Position numbers and translations under genes: made by a program. Source: a virus. Taken from it: a stretch of 64,000 bases of DNA. The notes under the pieces were generated by a model. It was not told where the DNA came from, searched no databases, and saw only the letters and a list, made by a program, of their open reading frames with translations. Of the stretch, positions 14,342 through 20,595 are shown in pieces. The stretch covers positions 31,734 through 95,733 of IMG/VR virus record IMGVR_UViG_3300010885_039212; one strand, 5' to 3'. Every line of letters starts with the position of its first letter. The stretch's first letter is position 1.

Positions 14342-14995
14342 ATGAAGACATTTATACACCATGAATTCGATAAACTCCAACGTGAAACCTCTCCCGATGG
14401 TAAAAGAGTTTACAAAACTCCGTCGGGTCGAGCCTACCCTAGCGTCACAACAGTTACAGGACTCCACTCAGCAAAATCAATCGCACAGTGGAGAGCAAGA
14501 GTCGGAGAAGCAGAAGCCAACAGAATATCAGGTCGCGCAAGTGCACGTGGCACAAGAATCCACAGTCTCTGCGAATCATTCCTCCGCAATGAAAGATGTG
14601 AGCCTGATATCTTCGATCGAGAATTATTTCAGGGAATTTCACCCCACCTTGAAGAAATAGATAATATACATGCGCTTGAAGATCCTCTGTACTCAGATCA
14701 TCTTGAAGTTGCGGGAACTGTTGATTGTATTGCTGAGTTTAGAGGTAAGTTATCTGTAATAGATTTTAAAACTTCAAGTAAAGTAAAAACTCGTGATGAT
14801 ATTCACAATTACTTTATGCAAACATCAGCATATGCAGTTGCCTTTGAAGAACGAACTGGGATTCCTGTTGGTAGACTTGTAGTTATTATGGGAGTTGATA
14901 ATGAGGATCCATTGATATTTGTCGAGAAGAGAGATACTTGGATTGATGGTTTCTGCAAATTGAGAGAAGAATATAAAAATAAATTTGCTTTATAA
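14342..14995 (+). CDS. PD-(D/E)XK exonuclease, RecB/Cas4-like
   Basis: 217 residues starting at ATG 14342, right after the ErpA stop. The C-terminal half has the nuclease core: HLEVAGTVDCIAEF (catalytic Asp), LSVIDFKTSSK (D-x-K) and YFMQTSAYAVAFEE (QxxxY). The N-terminal half (YPSVTTVTG, ARGTRIHSLCE) is typical of phage exonucleases of this type. It likely degrades DNA ends for recombination or host DNA breakdown. No iron-sulfur cysteine set of true Cas4 is visible. Confidence 0.75.
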   Translation: MKTFIHHEFDKLQRETSPDGKRVYKTPSGRAYPSVTTVTGLHSAKSIAQWRARVGEAEANRISGRASARGTRIHSLCESFLRNERCEPDIFDRELFQGISPHLEEIDNIHALEDPLYSDHLEVAGTVDCIAEFRGKLSVIDFKTSSKVKTRDDIHNYFMQTSAYAVAFEERTGIPVGRLVVIMGVDNEDPLIFVEKRDTWIDGFCKLREEYKNKFAL

Positions 14996-15013
14996 CTAAA
15001 TATAAGGTATAAT
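14985..15013 (+). promoter_or_regulatory. sigma70-like promoter of the tmRNA (TTGCTT - 17 nt - TATAAT)
   Basis: TTGCTT 14985-14990 overlaps the end of the nuclease gene; TATAAT is at 15008-15013, 17 nt away. The predicted start is near 15020, just before the acceptor piece of the tmRNA. Confidence 0.7.
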
Positions 15014-15019
15014 GAAGGT

Positions 15020-15305
15020 ATTGCTGTATGAAGTGATGTAAAACGTGTTCTGGACGGGAGTTCGATTCTCCCCACCTCCACCAAAACGGCACTACACCCC
15101 TCTTAACAATGGGCAACCTTGTAGTGCGTTTTTGATGGGGGTGACTAGGTTTCGACAGGGCAATTAGTAACTGCGTGGACAGCACATCAGAGTAGATGTT
15201 AAAACTAAACAAAGTAAACGCAAACGACTCACAGTTCGCATTGGCAGCCTAAACGCTGACTAGGGTTTCGGTAGGTTTCCTCGTAACAGAATAACCTACC
15301 ATTTT
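15020..15305 (+). ncRNA. ssrA: circularly permuted (two-piece) tmRNA
   Basis: The 3' part precedes the 5' part. Upstream is the acceptor piece: T-stem GGGAG (15056-15060), loop TTCGATT, CTCCC, then acceptor strand CACCTCC (15073-15079), A and CCA (15081-15083). Downstream is the coding piece, starting GGGGGTG at 15137-15143, which pairs with CACCTCC and places a G-U at the third pair, the alanine identity signal. It is followed by TTTCGACAGG, a tmRNA D-arm hallmark. The tag frame at 15220-15252 encodes ANDSQFALAA then stop. The pieces are joined by an excisable segment (15084-15136) that folds as a hairpin (GCACTACA/TGTAGTGC). ACATC 15184-15188 can pair with GATGT 15035-15039 as part of helix P2. 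It rescues stalled ribosomes and tags products for proteolysis. Confidence 0.93.
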
Positions 15306-15307
15306 TT
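15270..15307 (+). terminator. intrinsic terminator of the tmRNA
   Basis: Stem GGTAGGTT (15270-15277) pairs with AACCTACC (15293-15300) and is followed by ATTTTTT. The loop is 15 nt. Confidence 0.75.
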
Positions 15308-15325
15308 AAATAAAGGAATATAATC

Positions 15326-15829
15326 TTGTTGGGTATTATATTAGGTAATGGACCAAGTAAACAGTTTTACGATAGAAGCGGAGACTGTGTAATTGGTTGT
15401 AATATCCCAAGCAAGGAATTTAGTGTTGACGCAACTGTAATATGTGATGTGGAGATTGTTTATCTTTTAGCGACATCTCCAGAATTAGTTCAATGTCCAG
15501 TTATTGTCAGCACTAAAGCATGGGAAAAAATGAAAGAGTTACGTATCGATCATTATTTTGATATTCGATACGTGTTTCAACCTAAAGACTGGTATAATAC
15601 TGCACATTATGCTGCAGAGTTTTTGCTCGAGCATGGAGACTTCAATACAATACATATATGGGGATGCGATTCTATATTCAGTGATACTACAGAATCTTCT
15701 ACTGATAAGTTTGTAAAAAAAGAAAACACTAAAGACCAAAAATTTATTAAAAATTGGCGTAGAGTGTGGGATGAGATTTTTAACCGATACCCAAATATCG
15801 ACTTTAACACGATGAGGATAGAAAAATGA
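15326..15829 (+). CDS. NGPS-motif protein, unidentified, 167 aa
   Basis: Starts at TTG 15326 (or TTG 15329) after AAGGA; no ATG is available. The opening IILGNGPSKQF with later DATVICDVEIVY and IHIWGCDSIF resembles Rossmann-like phage proteins carrying an N-G-P-S nucleotide-binding loop, as in DUF115/MptE-type and some glycan-modifying enzymes. Activity cannot be assigned. It overlaps the next gene by 4 nt. Confidence 0.6.
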   Translation: MLGIILGNGPSKQFYDRSGDCVIGCNIPSKEFSVDATVICDVEIVYLLATSPELVQCPVIVSTKAWEKMKELRIDHYFDIRYVFQPKDWYNTAHYAAEFLLEHGDFNTIHIWGCDSIFSDTTESSTDKFVKKENTKDQKFIKNWRRVWDEIFNRYPNIDFNTMRIEK

Positions 15830-16005
15830 AATCATTAATAATTTTTGCTATGAGTTTAGTTCTTTTAACGTCTAATGCAATCGCAGCAGATAAGAAAGAT
15901 ACCAAGAAAGAAAAATGCGTTCCTTCTAAAGAAGTTGTTTGTAAGGATTCACTAAAAGGTAAAGAGCGTCCTACACCAAAGAAGAAAACAGAAGAAGCTA
16001 AATAA
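15826..16005 (+). CDS. small secreted lysine-rich protein, 59 aa
   Basis: Residues 1-20 form a clear signal peptide with an AIAA cleavage region. The mature part is very rich in K and E and has two cysteines (CVPSKEVVC), which could form a disulfide in the periplasm. No family recognised. Confidence 0.65.
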   Translation: MKSLIIFAMSLVLLTSNAIAADKKDTKKEKCVPSKEVVCKDSLKGKERPTPKKKTEEAK

Positions 16006-16008
16006 TAG

Positions 16009-16024
16009 AGGGTTGGTGAACCCT
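16009..16024 (+). terminator. short hairpin, weak terminator candidate
   Basis: AGGGTT-GGTG-AACCCT forms a 6-bp stem directly after the gene end, but no T-run follows. Confidence 0.3.
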
Positions 16025-16066
16025 ACAAAATCACTATTTTACACAACACACAAAAAGGAGTAAATT

Positions 16067-16342
16067 ATGTCAAACTTGACACCATTCGAGATTCGCCTAG
16101 AATTATTAAAAATGGCGAAAGACATGCTTAACGATGATTATTACGGTAAGCGTGAACAAATTAGCAACGACTGGTCTACAAAAGTCGAATCTGCTAAAAT
16201 CAATGGAGGCACGATCCCAGATCATCCTGGATTCCCTGCTATCCCATCCGAACTCGATATCATTGCAAAGGCGCAAGTCTTAAATGGTTTCGTTTCAAAC
16301 GTCCCCTCTACAATAGAAAAGACTAGCAAAAAGTCCACCTAA
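16067..16342 (+). CDS. conserved phage hypothetical protein, 91 aa
   Basis: A good AAGGAG site precedes ATG. Begins MSNLTPFEIRLELLKMAKDML, a helical start common in T4-like phages of aquatic bacteria. It has its own strong terminator 8 nt downstream, so it may be transcribed as a unit, perhaps at high level. Function unknown. Confidence 0.7.
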   Translation: MSNLTPFEIRLELLKMAKDMLNDDYYGKREQISNDWSTKVESAKINGGTIPDHPGFPAIPSELDIIAKAQVLNGFVSNVPSTIEKTSKKST

Positions 16343-16350
16343 CGGGATCG

Positions 16351-16381
16351 GAAGGTGTGTGTGCGAACACACACCTTCTTT
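16351..16381 (+). terminator. strong intrinsic terminator
   Basis: A 12-bp perfect stem (GAAGGTGTGTGT / ACACACACCTTC, 16351-16378) closes on GCGA and is followed by TTT. It separates the 91-residue gene from the SleB-type hydrolase. Confidence 0.8.
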
Positions 16382-16396
16382 AACTAAAGGAGAAAC

Positions 16397-16909
16397 ATGC
16401 GAGTATATTTAAATACTTTTTTGATTATCATTGCGATGGTATGTATTACTATCTTCGTCACAACGAAACCACAAGAAACAAAATTGTTTAATGTCAAATA
16501 CAAAGAATTAACAGCTGAAGCAAGAAAACAAGTAGATTGCTTGGCAGACAACATTTATTATGAAGCAGGTTATGAACCAGATGATGGTAAACTTGCAGTT
16601 GCCCTTGTAACAATTAATAGAACGCAAGATCCAAGATTCCCAAAAGATATTTGCTCTGTAGTAAAACAAAAGGTAAACTTACTGTGTCAGTTCTCTTGGT
16701 TTTGTGAAGGTATAAAAACCAAGAAACATGATGTTTATGCGAAATCAAAAGAGATCGCAATATTCACTTATGTTAATTATGAGATGCTTGACGATATAAC
16801 AAATGGAGCGTTATATTTCCATGCGGATTATATTAACCCAAATTGGAAACTGAAGAAGACCAAAGTTATTGGTCGACATATATTTTATAAAGAAGGAAGA
16901 AACATCTAA
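16397..16909 (+). CDS. SleB-type cell-wall hydrolase, membrane-anchored
   Basis: 170 residues. The N-terminal hydrophobic stretch (about 5-22) looks like a signal anchor rather than a cleaved peptide. The catalytic region from residue 46 has CLADNIYYEAGYEPDDGKLAVA, CQFSWFC and YFHADYINPNW ... GRHIFYKE, the same family as the protein at 621-1229. A membrane-tethered hydrolase of this type could act after release into the periplasm (SAR-like), but that is inference. It overlaps the ClpP-like gene by 1 nt. Confidence 0.85.
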   Translation: MRVYLNTFLIIIAMVCITIFVTTKPQETKLFNVKYKELTAEARKQVDCLADNIYYEAGYEPDDGKLAVALVTINRTQDPRFPKDICSVVKQKVNLLCQFSWFCEGIKTKKHDVYAKSKEIAIFTYVNYEMLDDITNGALYFHADYINPNWKLKKTKVIGRHIFYKEGRNI

Positions 16910-17469
16910 TGATGCAAAAATTAAACCTCCAATTGAATGAGACATCAGACTCTCGTCATTCGTTCTTTCTATTGATGGAGGAAATTACTCTTGCTGCATG
17001 CAAGCAAGCAGTTGAATGGGTGTTTGAAGCAAACTTTGCTGAAGAACGTCCAGATATGTTGAATATGATTATCACTACTCCTGGTGGTGATTTGAATGCA
17101 GCATTTGCTTTAGTTGATACCATGCGTGGTTCTGCAATTCCGATTCGAACAATTGGTCTTGGTCAGATTGCTTCAGCTGGATTGATGATTTTTATTGCTG
17201 GTGCCACAGGGCAACGTATTCTTACACCGAATACTTCTATCTTGTCACATCAGTATTCTTGGGGTGCGTTTGGAAAAGAACATGAATTGTTTGCTCAAAT
17301 TAAAGAGTTTGACTTGACCACTAAACGCATGATTGCTCATTACAAAAAGTGCACTGGCTTGAAGGAAGACCAAATTAGAGAGTATCTACTTCCACCTCAA
17401 GATATTTGGCTAAGTGCAGCAGAATCTAAAAAGTTAGGACTATGCGATGACGTTAAAGACCTTAGGTAA
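16909..17469 (+). CDS. ClpP-like serine protease
   Basis: 186 residues of the ClpP/crotonase fold. The catalytic Ser89 lies in GQIASAGLM, His114 in LSHQYSWG and the probable Asp165 in PPQDIW; the oxyanion-loop TTPGGD (about 56-61) is present. ClpP-like proteins in phages may act with host unfoldases or in prohead processing. No Clp ATPase is encoded nearby. It lies about 1.6 kb from the tmRNA, whose tag would normally target proteins to Clp-type proteases. Confidence 0.85.
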   Translation: MMQKLNLQLNETSDSRHSFFLLMEEITLAACKQAVEWVFEANFAEERPDMLNMIITTPGGDLNAAFALVDTMRGSAIPIRTIGLGQIASAGLMIFIAGATGQRILTPNTSILSHQYSWGAFGKEHELFAQIKEFDLTTKRMIAHYKKCTGLKEDQIREYLLPPQDIWLSAAESKKLGLCDDVKDLR

Positions 17470-17638
17470 TTATGTACGTTACTCTGGTATATGGGTTAGT
17501 TTTGCACTAAATCCATTTCACTGGAGATTTTCGTTCGAGTTTATGCAACCAGATGAGATAAATCCTGCAATGCGTGGATTTTTTGTTTCGATTGCACCTG
17601 TTTCAATTCGACTCGTTATAGATGATGGATCATGGTGA
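17447..17638 (+). CDS. hypothetical protein, 63 aa
   Basis: Overlaps the ClpP-like gene by 23 nt. Aromatic-rich (FALNPFHWRFSFEF) with a beta-like pattern. No family recognised. Confidence 0.55.
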   Translation: MTLKTLGNYVRYSGIWVSFALNPFHWRFSFEFMQPDEINPAMRGFFVSIAPVSIRLVIDDGSW

Positions 17639-17649
17639 GGAAAATATAT

Positions 17650-17871
17650 ATGGATAAACCTTTAGACAAAAACCTTCTTGCAATTTTAATTAGTTGCGTA
17701 TTAATACTAGTTACTGGATTTGGATGTTTAACTTATTACAAATTAAACGAATTGCAATCTATGAAATCCAATATTGAATCTGCAATTGTCAAAGGTGTAG
17801 ACCCTCTCTCAGTTCGTTGTTCTTACGACTCCAGTAGTACTGTATGTTCTATCTACGCCAGCAGAAAATAA
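17650..17871 (+). CDS. small membrane protein with periplasmic tail, 73 aa
   Basis: ATG 17650 has GAGGA about 9 nt upstream and is preferred over ATG 17632. One membrane helix (about 9-28), then a polar C-terminal domain with two cysteines (RCSYDSSSTVCSIY) that could form a disulfide. Unidentified. Confidence 0.6.
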   Translation: MDKPLDKNLLAILISCVLILVTGFGCLTYYKLNELQSMKSNIESAIVKGVDPLSVRCSYDSSSTVCSIYASRK

Positions 17872-17898
17872 CCTTACTTCCAGTAAGGTTTTCGCTTT
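17870..17898 (+). terminator. intrinsic terminator
   Basis: AACCTTAC-TTCCA-GTAAGGTT (17870-17890) followed by TTCGCTTT ends the operon directly before the promoter at 17896. Confidence 0.65.
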
Positions 17899-17924
17899 AC
17901 TTTTATTCAAAAATGAGGTATAAT
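17896..17924 (+). promoter_or_regulatory. sigma70-like promoter (TTTACT - 17 nt - TATAAT)
   Basis: TTTACT 17896-17901 and TATAAT 17919-17924 with 17 nt between. The start near 17931 leaves a 16-nt leader with AAAGGA before ATG 17947. It should drive the gp33-gp59-gp32 operon. Confidence 0.75.
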
Positions 17925-17946
17925 TATATTATCGATGAAAGGATTT

Positions 17947-18294
17947 ATGATGCAAATGATACATACTTCGTTCAAGAAAGTAAAGAAGCATAAGCCAAAT
18001 GCAAAACAGCGTGAGTTAGATAGTTCGTGGCAAGACTTACTAAAGAAGTATCCTGCAAAGAGTTTTTCTGATAACAAGAAAGACCTCAGTAGCGTATACT
18101 CACTTGGAAAAAGTGCTCGTGGTGACACGCCTAGGATTCCGAGTTTACCATTTACTGGAGCACCTTGTACGAAAGCACCAGATAAAGTTTATACAGGAAC
18201 TATGATGAAGGGTATTGGTACGATGCATAAATCAAATGCAGTTCCAATTTTTAGTGATGAAGAAGCGATTGCTATAGCAAACATGCGGAGATAA
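17947..18294 (+). CDS. conserved T4-like hypothetical protein, 115 aa
   Basis: Start ATG 17947 or ATG 17950 follows AAAGGA. A basic N-terminus leads to a conserved tail (IPSLPFTGAPCTKAP, YTGTMMKGIGTMHKSN, AIAIANMRR) seen in many T4-like phages. Function unknown; first gene of the replication operon. Confidence 0.7.
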   Translation: MMQMIHTSFKKVKKHKPNAKQRELDSSWQDLLKKYPAKSFSDNKKDLSSVYSLGKSARGDTPRIPSLPFTGAPCTKAPDKVYTGTMMKGIGTMHKSNAVPIFSDEEAIAIANMRR

Positions 18295-18297
18295 ATA

Positions 18298-18564
18298 ATG
18301 AATCAATATTATGGTAAAATGTCAGAGTGCGCAACTTATAGAGATATTAATGGTATTAATGAAATATATCAAAACCTTGTAATGGATCGTATGCGTATGG
18401 ATAAATTTTTCAGTATGTATCTTGATAAAGTTGGTGATAAGATGGATCCTGAATTTACGGACACACCAGTCTGGAAACTTTACAGAAAGAAATTAAAAGA
18501 ATATGGCGAAGTTGAGCAAGCCATTAAAGTTGCTCAATATTATCTAAAGAAAAGTTATGTTTAA
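18298..18564 (+). CDS. conserved hypothetical protein, 88 aa
   Basis: Helical, with VWKLYRKKLKEYGEVEQAIKVAQYYLKK at the end. It occupies the place near genes 33 and 59 where T4 has dsbA, but does not look like DsbA. It overlaps gp33 by 8 nt. Confidence 0.6.
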   Translation: MNQYYGKMSECATYRDINGINEIYQNLVMDRMRMDKFFSMYLDKVGDKMDPEFTDTPVWKLYRKKLKEYGEVEQAIKVAQYYLKKSYV

Positions 18565-18772
18565 AAATTCAAACGAATTCTCTTTACACATCGAGCAGTT
18601 AGTCCAAGAAAAGCGTCTAAATTATATGGATGCAGTTCTTGATTATTGTCAAGAAAACTCTCTTGAACCTTCTGATATTTCAAAACTAATTAATAAATCT
18701 CTTAAGGATAAACTTGAGATGAACTTTCGTGAATTAAATTACTTACCTAAGCAGGCACAGCTGGATGTTTAA
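18557..18772 (+). CDS. 33: gp33, late-transcription coactivator
   Basis: 71 residues. Content (EFSLHIEQLVQEKRLNYMDAVLDYCQENSLEPSDISKLI) and the position just before gene 59 match T4-like gp33, which bridges host RNA polymerase and the sliding clamp to activate late promoters. It is shorter than T4 gp33 (112 aa), as usual in aquatic relatives. Confidence 0.75.
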   Translation: MFKNSNEFSLHIEQLVQEKRLNYMDAVLDYCQENSLEPSDISKLINKSLKDKLEMNFRELNYLPKQAQLDV

Positions 18773-19386
18773 TGGACGGATTTAAGGCATATAAATATTA
18801 TATTGCAATTAAATTACACTTCACAAAAGATTCCTTTGATGTATTTAAGAATCGTGGTTCTGTAAAGGGAACTCGTGAAGCATTTAATGCAAGAAACGAT
18901 CGTTATATTTTTGAGAAGTTAGCACGTAAATATCCAGTGGACAAAGATTTGATTCAATTTTATGTTGCTAACTTTGCATATGGTAATGATGGAATGATTT
19001 ATTCAATTGAGGAAGCAGAATCATATTTGTTAGAATGGAACAAACGTAAGCAGTCTATTACAAAAATCTTTGCAGATGATCTTAACAAGATTTTGATGGA
19101 TGCTTACAAACGCAAGATTAAAGAAACATCAATAATAAATTTTACTTTAAATCAATATCCGAGTATACTTAACCTATACCTTGGAAAACAAATTGGGATT
19201 GAAACTCTTAGGATTTTAGATGACGTAGCGAACTTAATCGAACCATGGAAACAAAACACTTCGATGACTTTACTTTGGGAAAATGAAATCCGTAAAGTTG
19301 AAAAGTCAAAAGGTTTTGTTAAATACGATAAAGAAAAGATAATGTCATCTTATTTGGAATTCAAGGAAGAAGTTAAAGAGTTATAA
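18772..19386 (+). CDS. 59: gp59, replicative helicase loader
   Basis: 204 residues starting at the previous stop. FKAYKYYIAIKLHFTKDSFDVFKNRG is the family's N-terminal signature, and length is close to T4 gp59 (217 aa). It loads the gp41 helicase onto forks and gp32-coated DNA. Gene order 33-59-32 is that of T4. Confidence 0.85.
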   Translation: MDGFKAYKYYIAIKLHFTKDSFDVFKNRGSVKGTREAFNARNDRYIFEKLARKYPVDKDLIQFYVANFAYGNDGMIYSIEEAESYLLEWNKRKQSITKIFADDLNKILMDAYKRKIKETSIINFTLNQYPSILNLYLGKQIGIETLRILDDVANLIEPWKQNTSMTLLWENEIRKVEKSKGFVKYDKEKIMSSYLEFKEEVKEL

Positions 19387-19387
19387 T

Positions 19388-19606
19388 ATGGGCAAGACTT
19401 ACCATAAAAATCAAAATAAATTTGATGAAGAAATTTCCAGCCAGCGTTCTGGGAAACACAGTAAACATTCCAATGGAAAGAAAACTGGGGGTATGAAAAC
19501 GCTAAATAGTTATGTTGAAGAAGATTATGACGATGACTCATTTGACGATGAGTTTGAACTTAATGATGAAATCACTATTCAACATATACAAAACGATACA
19601 CCGTAA
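19388..19606 (+). CDS. acidic-tailed hypothetical protein, 72 aa
   Basis: A basic, low-complexity N-terminus (K, H, S, G) and a very acidic C-terminus (EEDYDDDSFDDEFE). It lies between gp59 and gp32. The charge split suggests it binds a basic partner or DNA; no family recognised. Confidence 0.6.
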   Translation: MGKTYHKNQNKFDEEISSQRSGKHSKHSNGKKTGGMKTLNSYVEEDYDDDSFDDEFELNDEITIQHIQNDTP

Positions 19607-19632
19607 ATACAACTTATATAAGGAAAATACAA

Positions 19633-20547
19633 ATGGATATTCAAACACTTCGCAAAATGCGTTCTTCTGACTTCGGCAAAATCGCTGGAGAGTTCGAGAA
19701 AATCGCTAATCCCCAAACCAATACCAAGTCTTATGTCGATGATCGCTTCTGGAAACTTGAAGGCGACAAGGCAGGAAATGGAACAGCCACACTTCGTTTT
19801 CTACCACGTGTAGAAGGTGATGAGTTACCATGGGTTCGTATCTTTTCTCATGGCTTCCAAGGACCAACTGGTAAGTGGTATATTGAAAACTCACTCACTA
19901 CTCTTGGTGAGAATGATCCTGTTGGTGAACTTAATTCACGTTTGTGGAACTCTGGTTCTGAAGCCAACAAGAAAATTGCACAGGCGCAAAAGCGTCGCTT
20001 ATCTTTTATTGCCAATGTTTTAATCGTTTCTGATCCAAAGCATCCTGAAAATGAAGGACAAGTTAAACTGTTTAAGTTTGGTAAGAAAATCTTTGATAAG
20101 ATCATGGATAAGGCTCGCCCAACTTATGATGATGAAAATCCAGTGAATGTGTTTGATCTTTGGGAAGGTGCTAACTTCAAATTACGCATGCGTAAGAAAG
20201 ATGGTTACACTAACTATGATGAATCTTCTTTTCAAGATCCAACTCCAGTCACTGAAGATGAAGAAAAAATGTTGGGTTTTGTAAATGCTCAGCATAAATT
20301 GTCTGAATTCACTGATCGTAAGAATTTCAAATCTTATGATGAGTTGAAGAAAAAACTTGAAGAAGTTCTTTCTGGCGATTCATTCTCTGCTAAATCTGCT
20401 GCGGAGATTGCTGAAGAAGAAGATCGTCCTGTTGCTGCAGCACCACAGATTAAATCTGTACCTGCTCCAAAAGCAAAGGAAGTTTCTTTAGATGAAGATG
20501 ATGAAGACGTTATGTCTTATTTTAAGAAAATTGCTCAAGAGAATTGA
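19633..20547 (+). CDS. 32: gp32, single-stranded DNA-binding protein
   Basis: 304 residues, near T4 length (301). A basic N-terminal segment (LRKMRSSDFGKI) for cooperativity, an OB-fold core (FWKLEGDKAGNGTATLRFLP, FIANVLIVSDP, LWEGANFKLRMRKKDG) and an acidic C-terminal tail (SLDEDDEDVMSYF) that recruits partners. There is no cysteine anywhere, so the T4 zinc site is missing. It coats ssDNA during replication and recombination. A terminator follows. Confidence 0.92.
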   Translation: MDIQTLRKMRSSDFGKIAGEFEKIANPQTNTKSYVDDRFWKLEGDKAGNGTATLRFLPRVEGDELPWVRIFSHGFQGPTGKWYIENSLTTLGENDPVGELNSRLWNSGSEANKKIAQAQKRRLSFIANVLIVSDPKHPENEGQVKLFKFGKKIFDKIMDKARPTYDDENPVNVFDLWEGANFKLRMRKKDGYTNYDESSFQDPTPVTEDEEKMLGFVNAQHKLSEFTDRKNFKSYDELKKKLEEVLSGDSFSAKSAAEIAEEEDRPVAAAPQIKSVPAPKAKEVSLDEDDEDVMSYFKKIAQEN

Positions 20548-20565
20548 TTGAGTAATACTTAAAGG

Positions 20566-20591
20566 AAAGCCACCTTTGCGGTGGCTTTTTT
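20566..20591. terminator. terminator between convergent operons
   Basis: AAAGCCACC-TTTGC-GGTGGCTTT with T6 on the plus strand and A-rich sequence on the other side. It ends gp32 transcription and, read on the minus strand, lies just beyond the end of the tape-measure gene. Confidence 0.8.
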
Positions 20592-20595
20592 CATT

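Noticed and set aside
14342-14995. Cas4 or a CRISPR-linked function for the PD-(D/E)XK nuclease
   Set aside because: No cas genes or repeats nearby and no cysteine set for an iron-sulfur cluster; phage exonuclease fits better.
15050-15083. A tRNA gene, from the T-arm and CCA end
   Set aside because: No D-arm or anticodon arm lies upstream; the partner acceptor strand is downstream at 15137, so it is the acceptor half of a permuted tmRNA.
14809-15212. Minus-strand frames of 91 and 108 codons across the nuclease end and tmRNA
   Set aside because: They overlap a well-supported gene and a structured RNA on the other strand.
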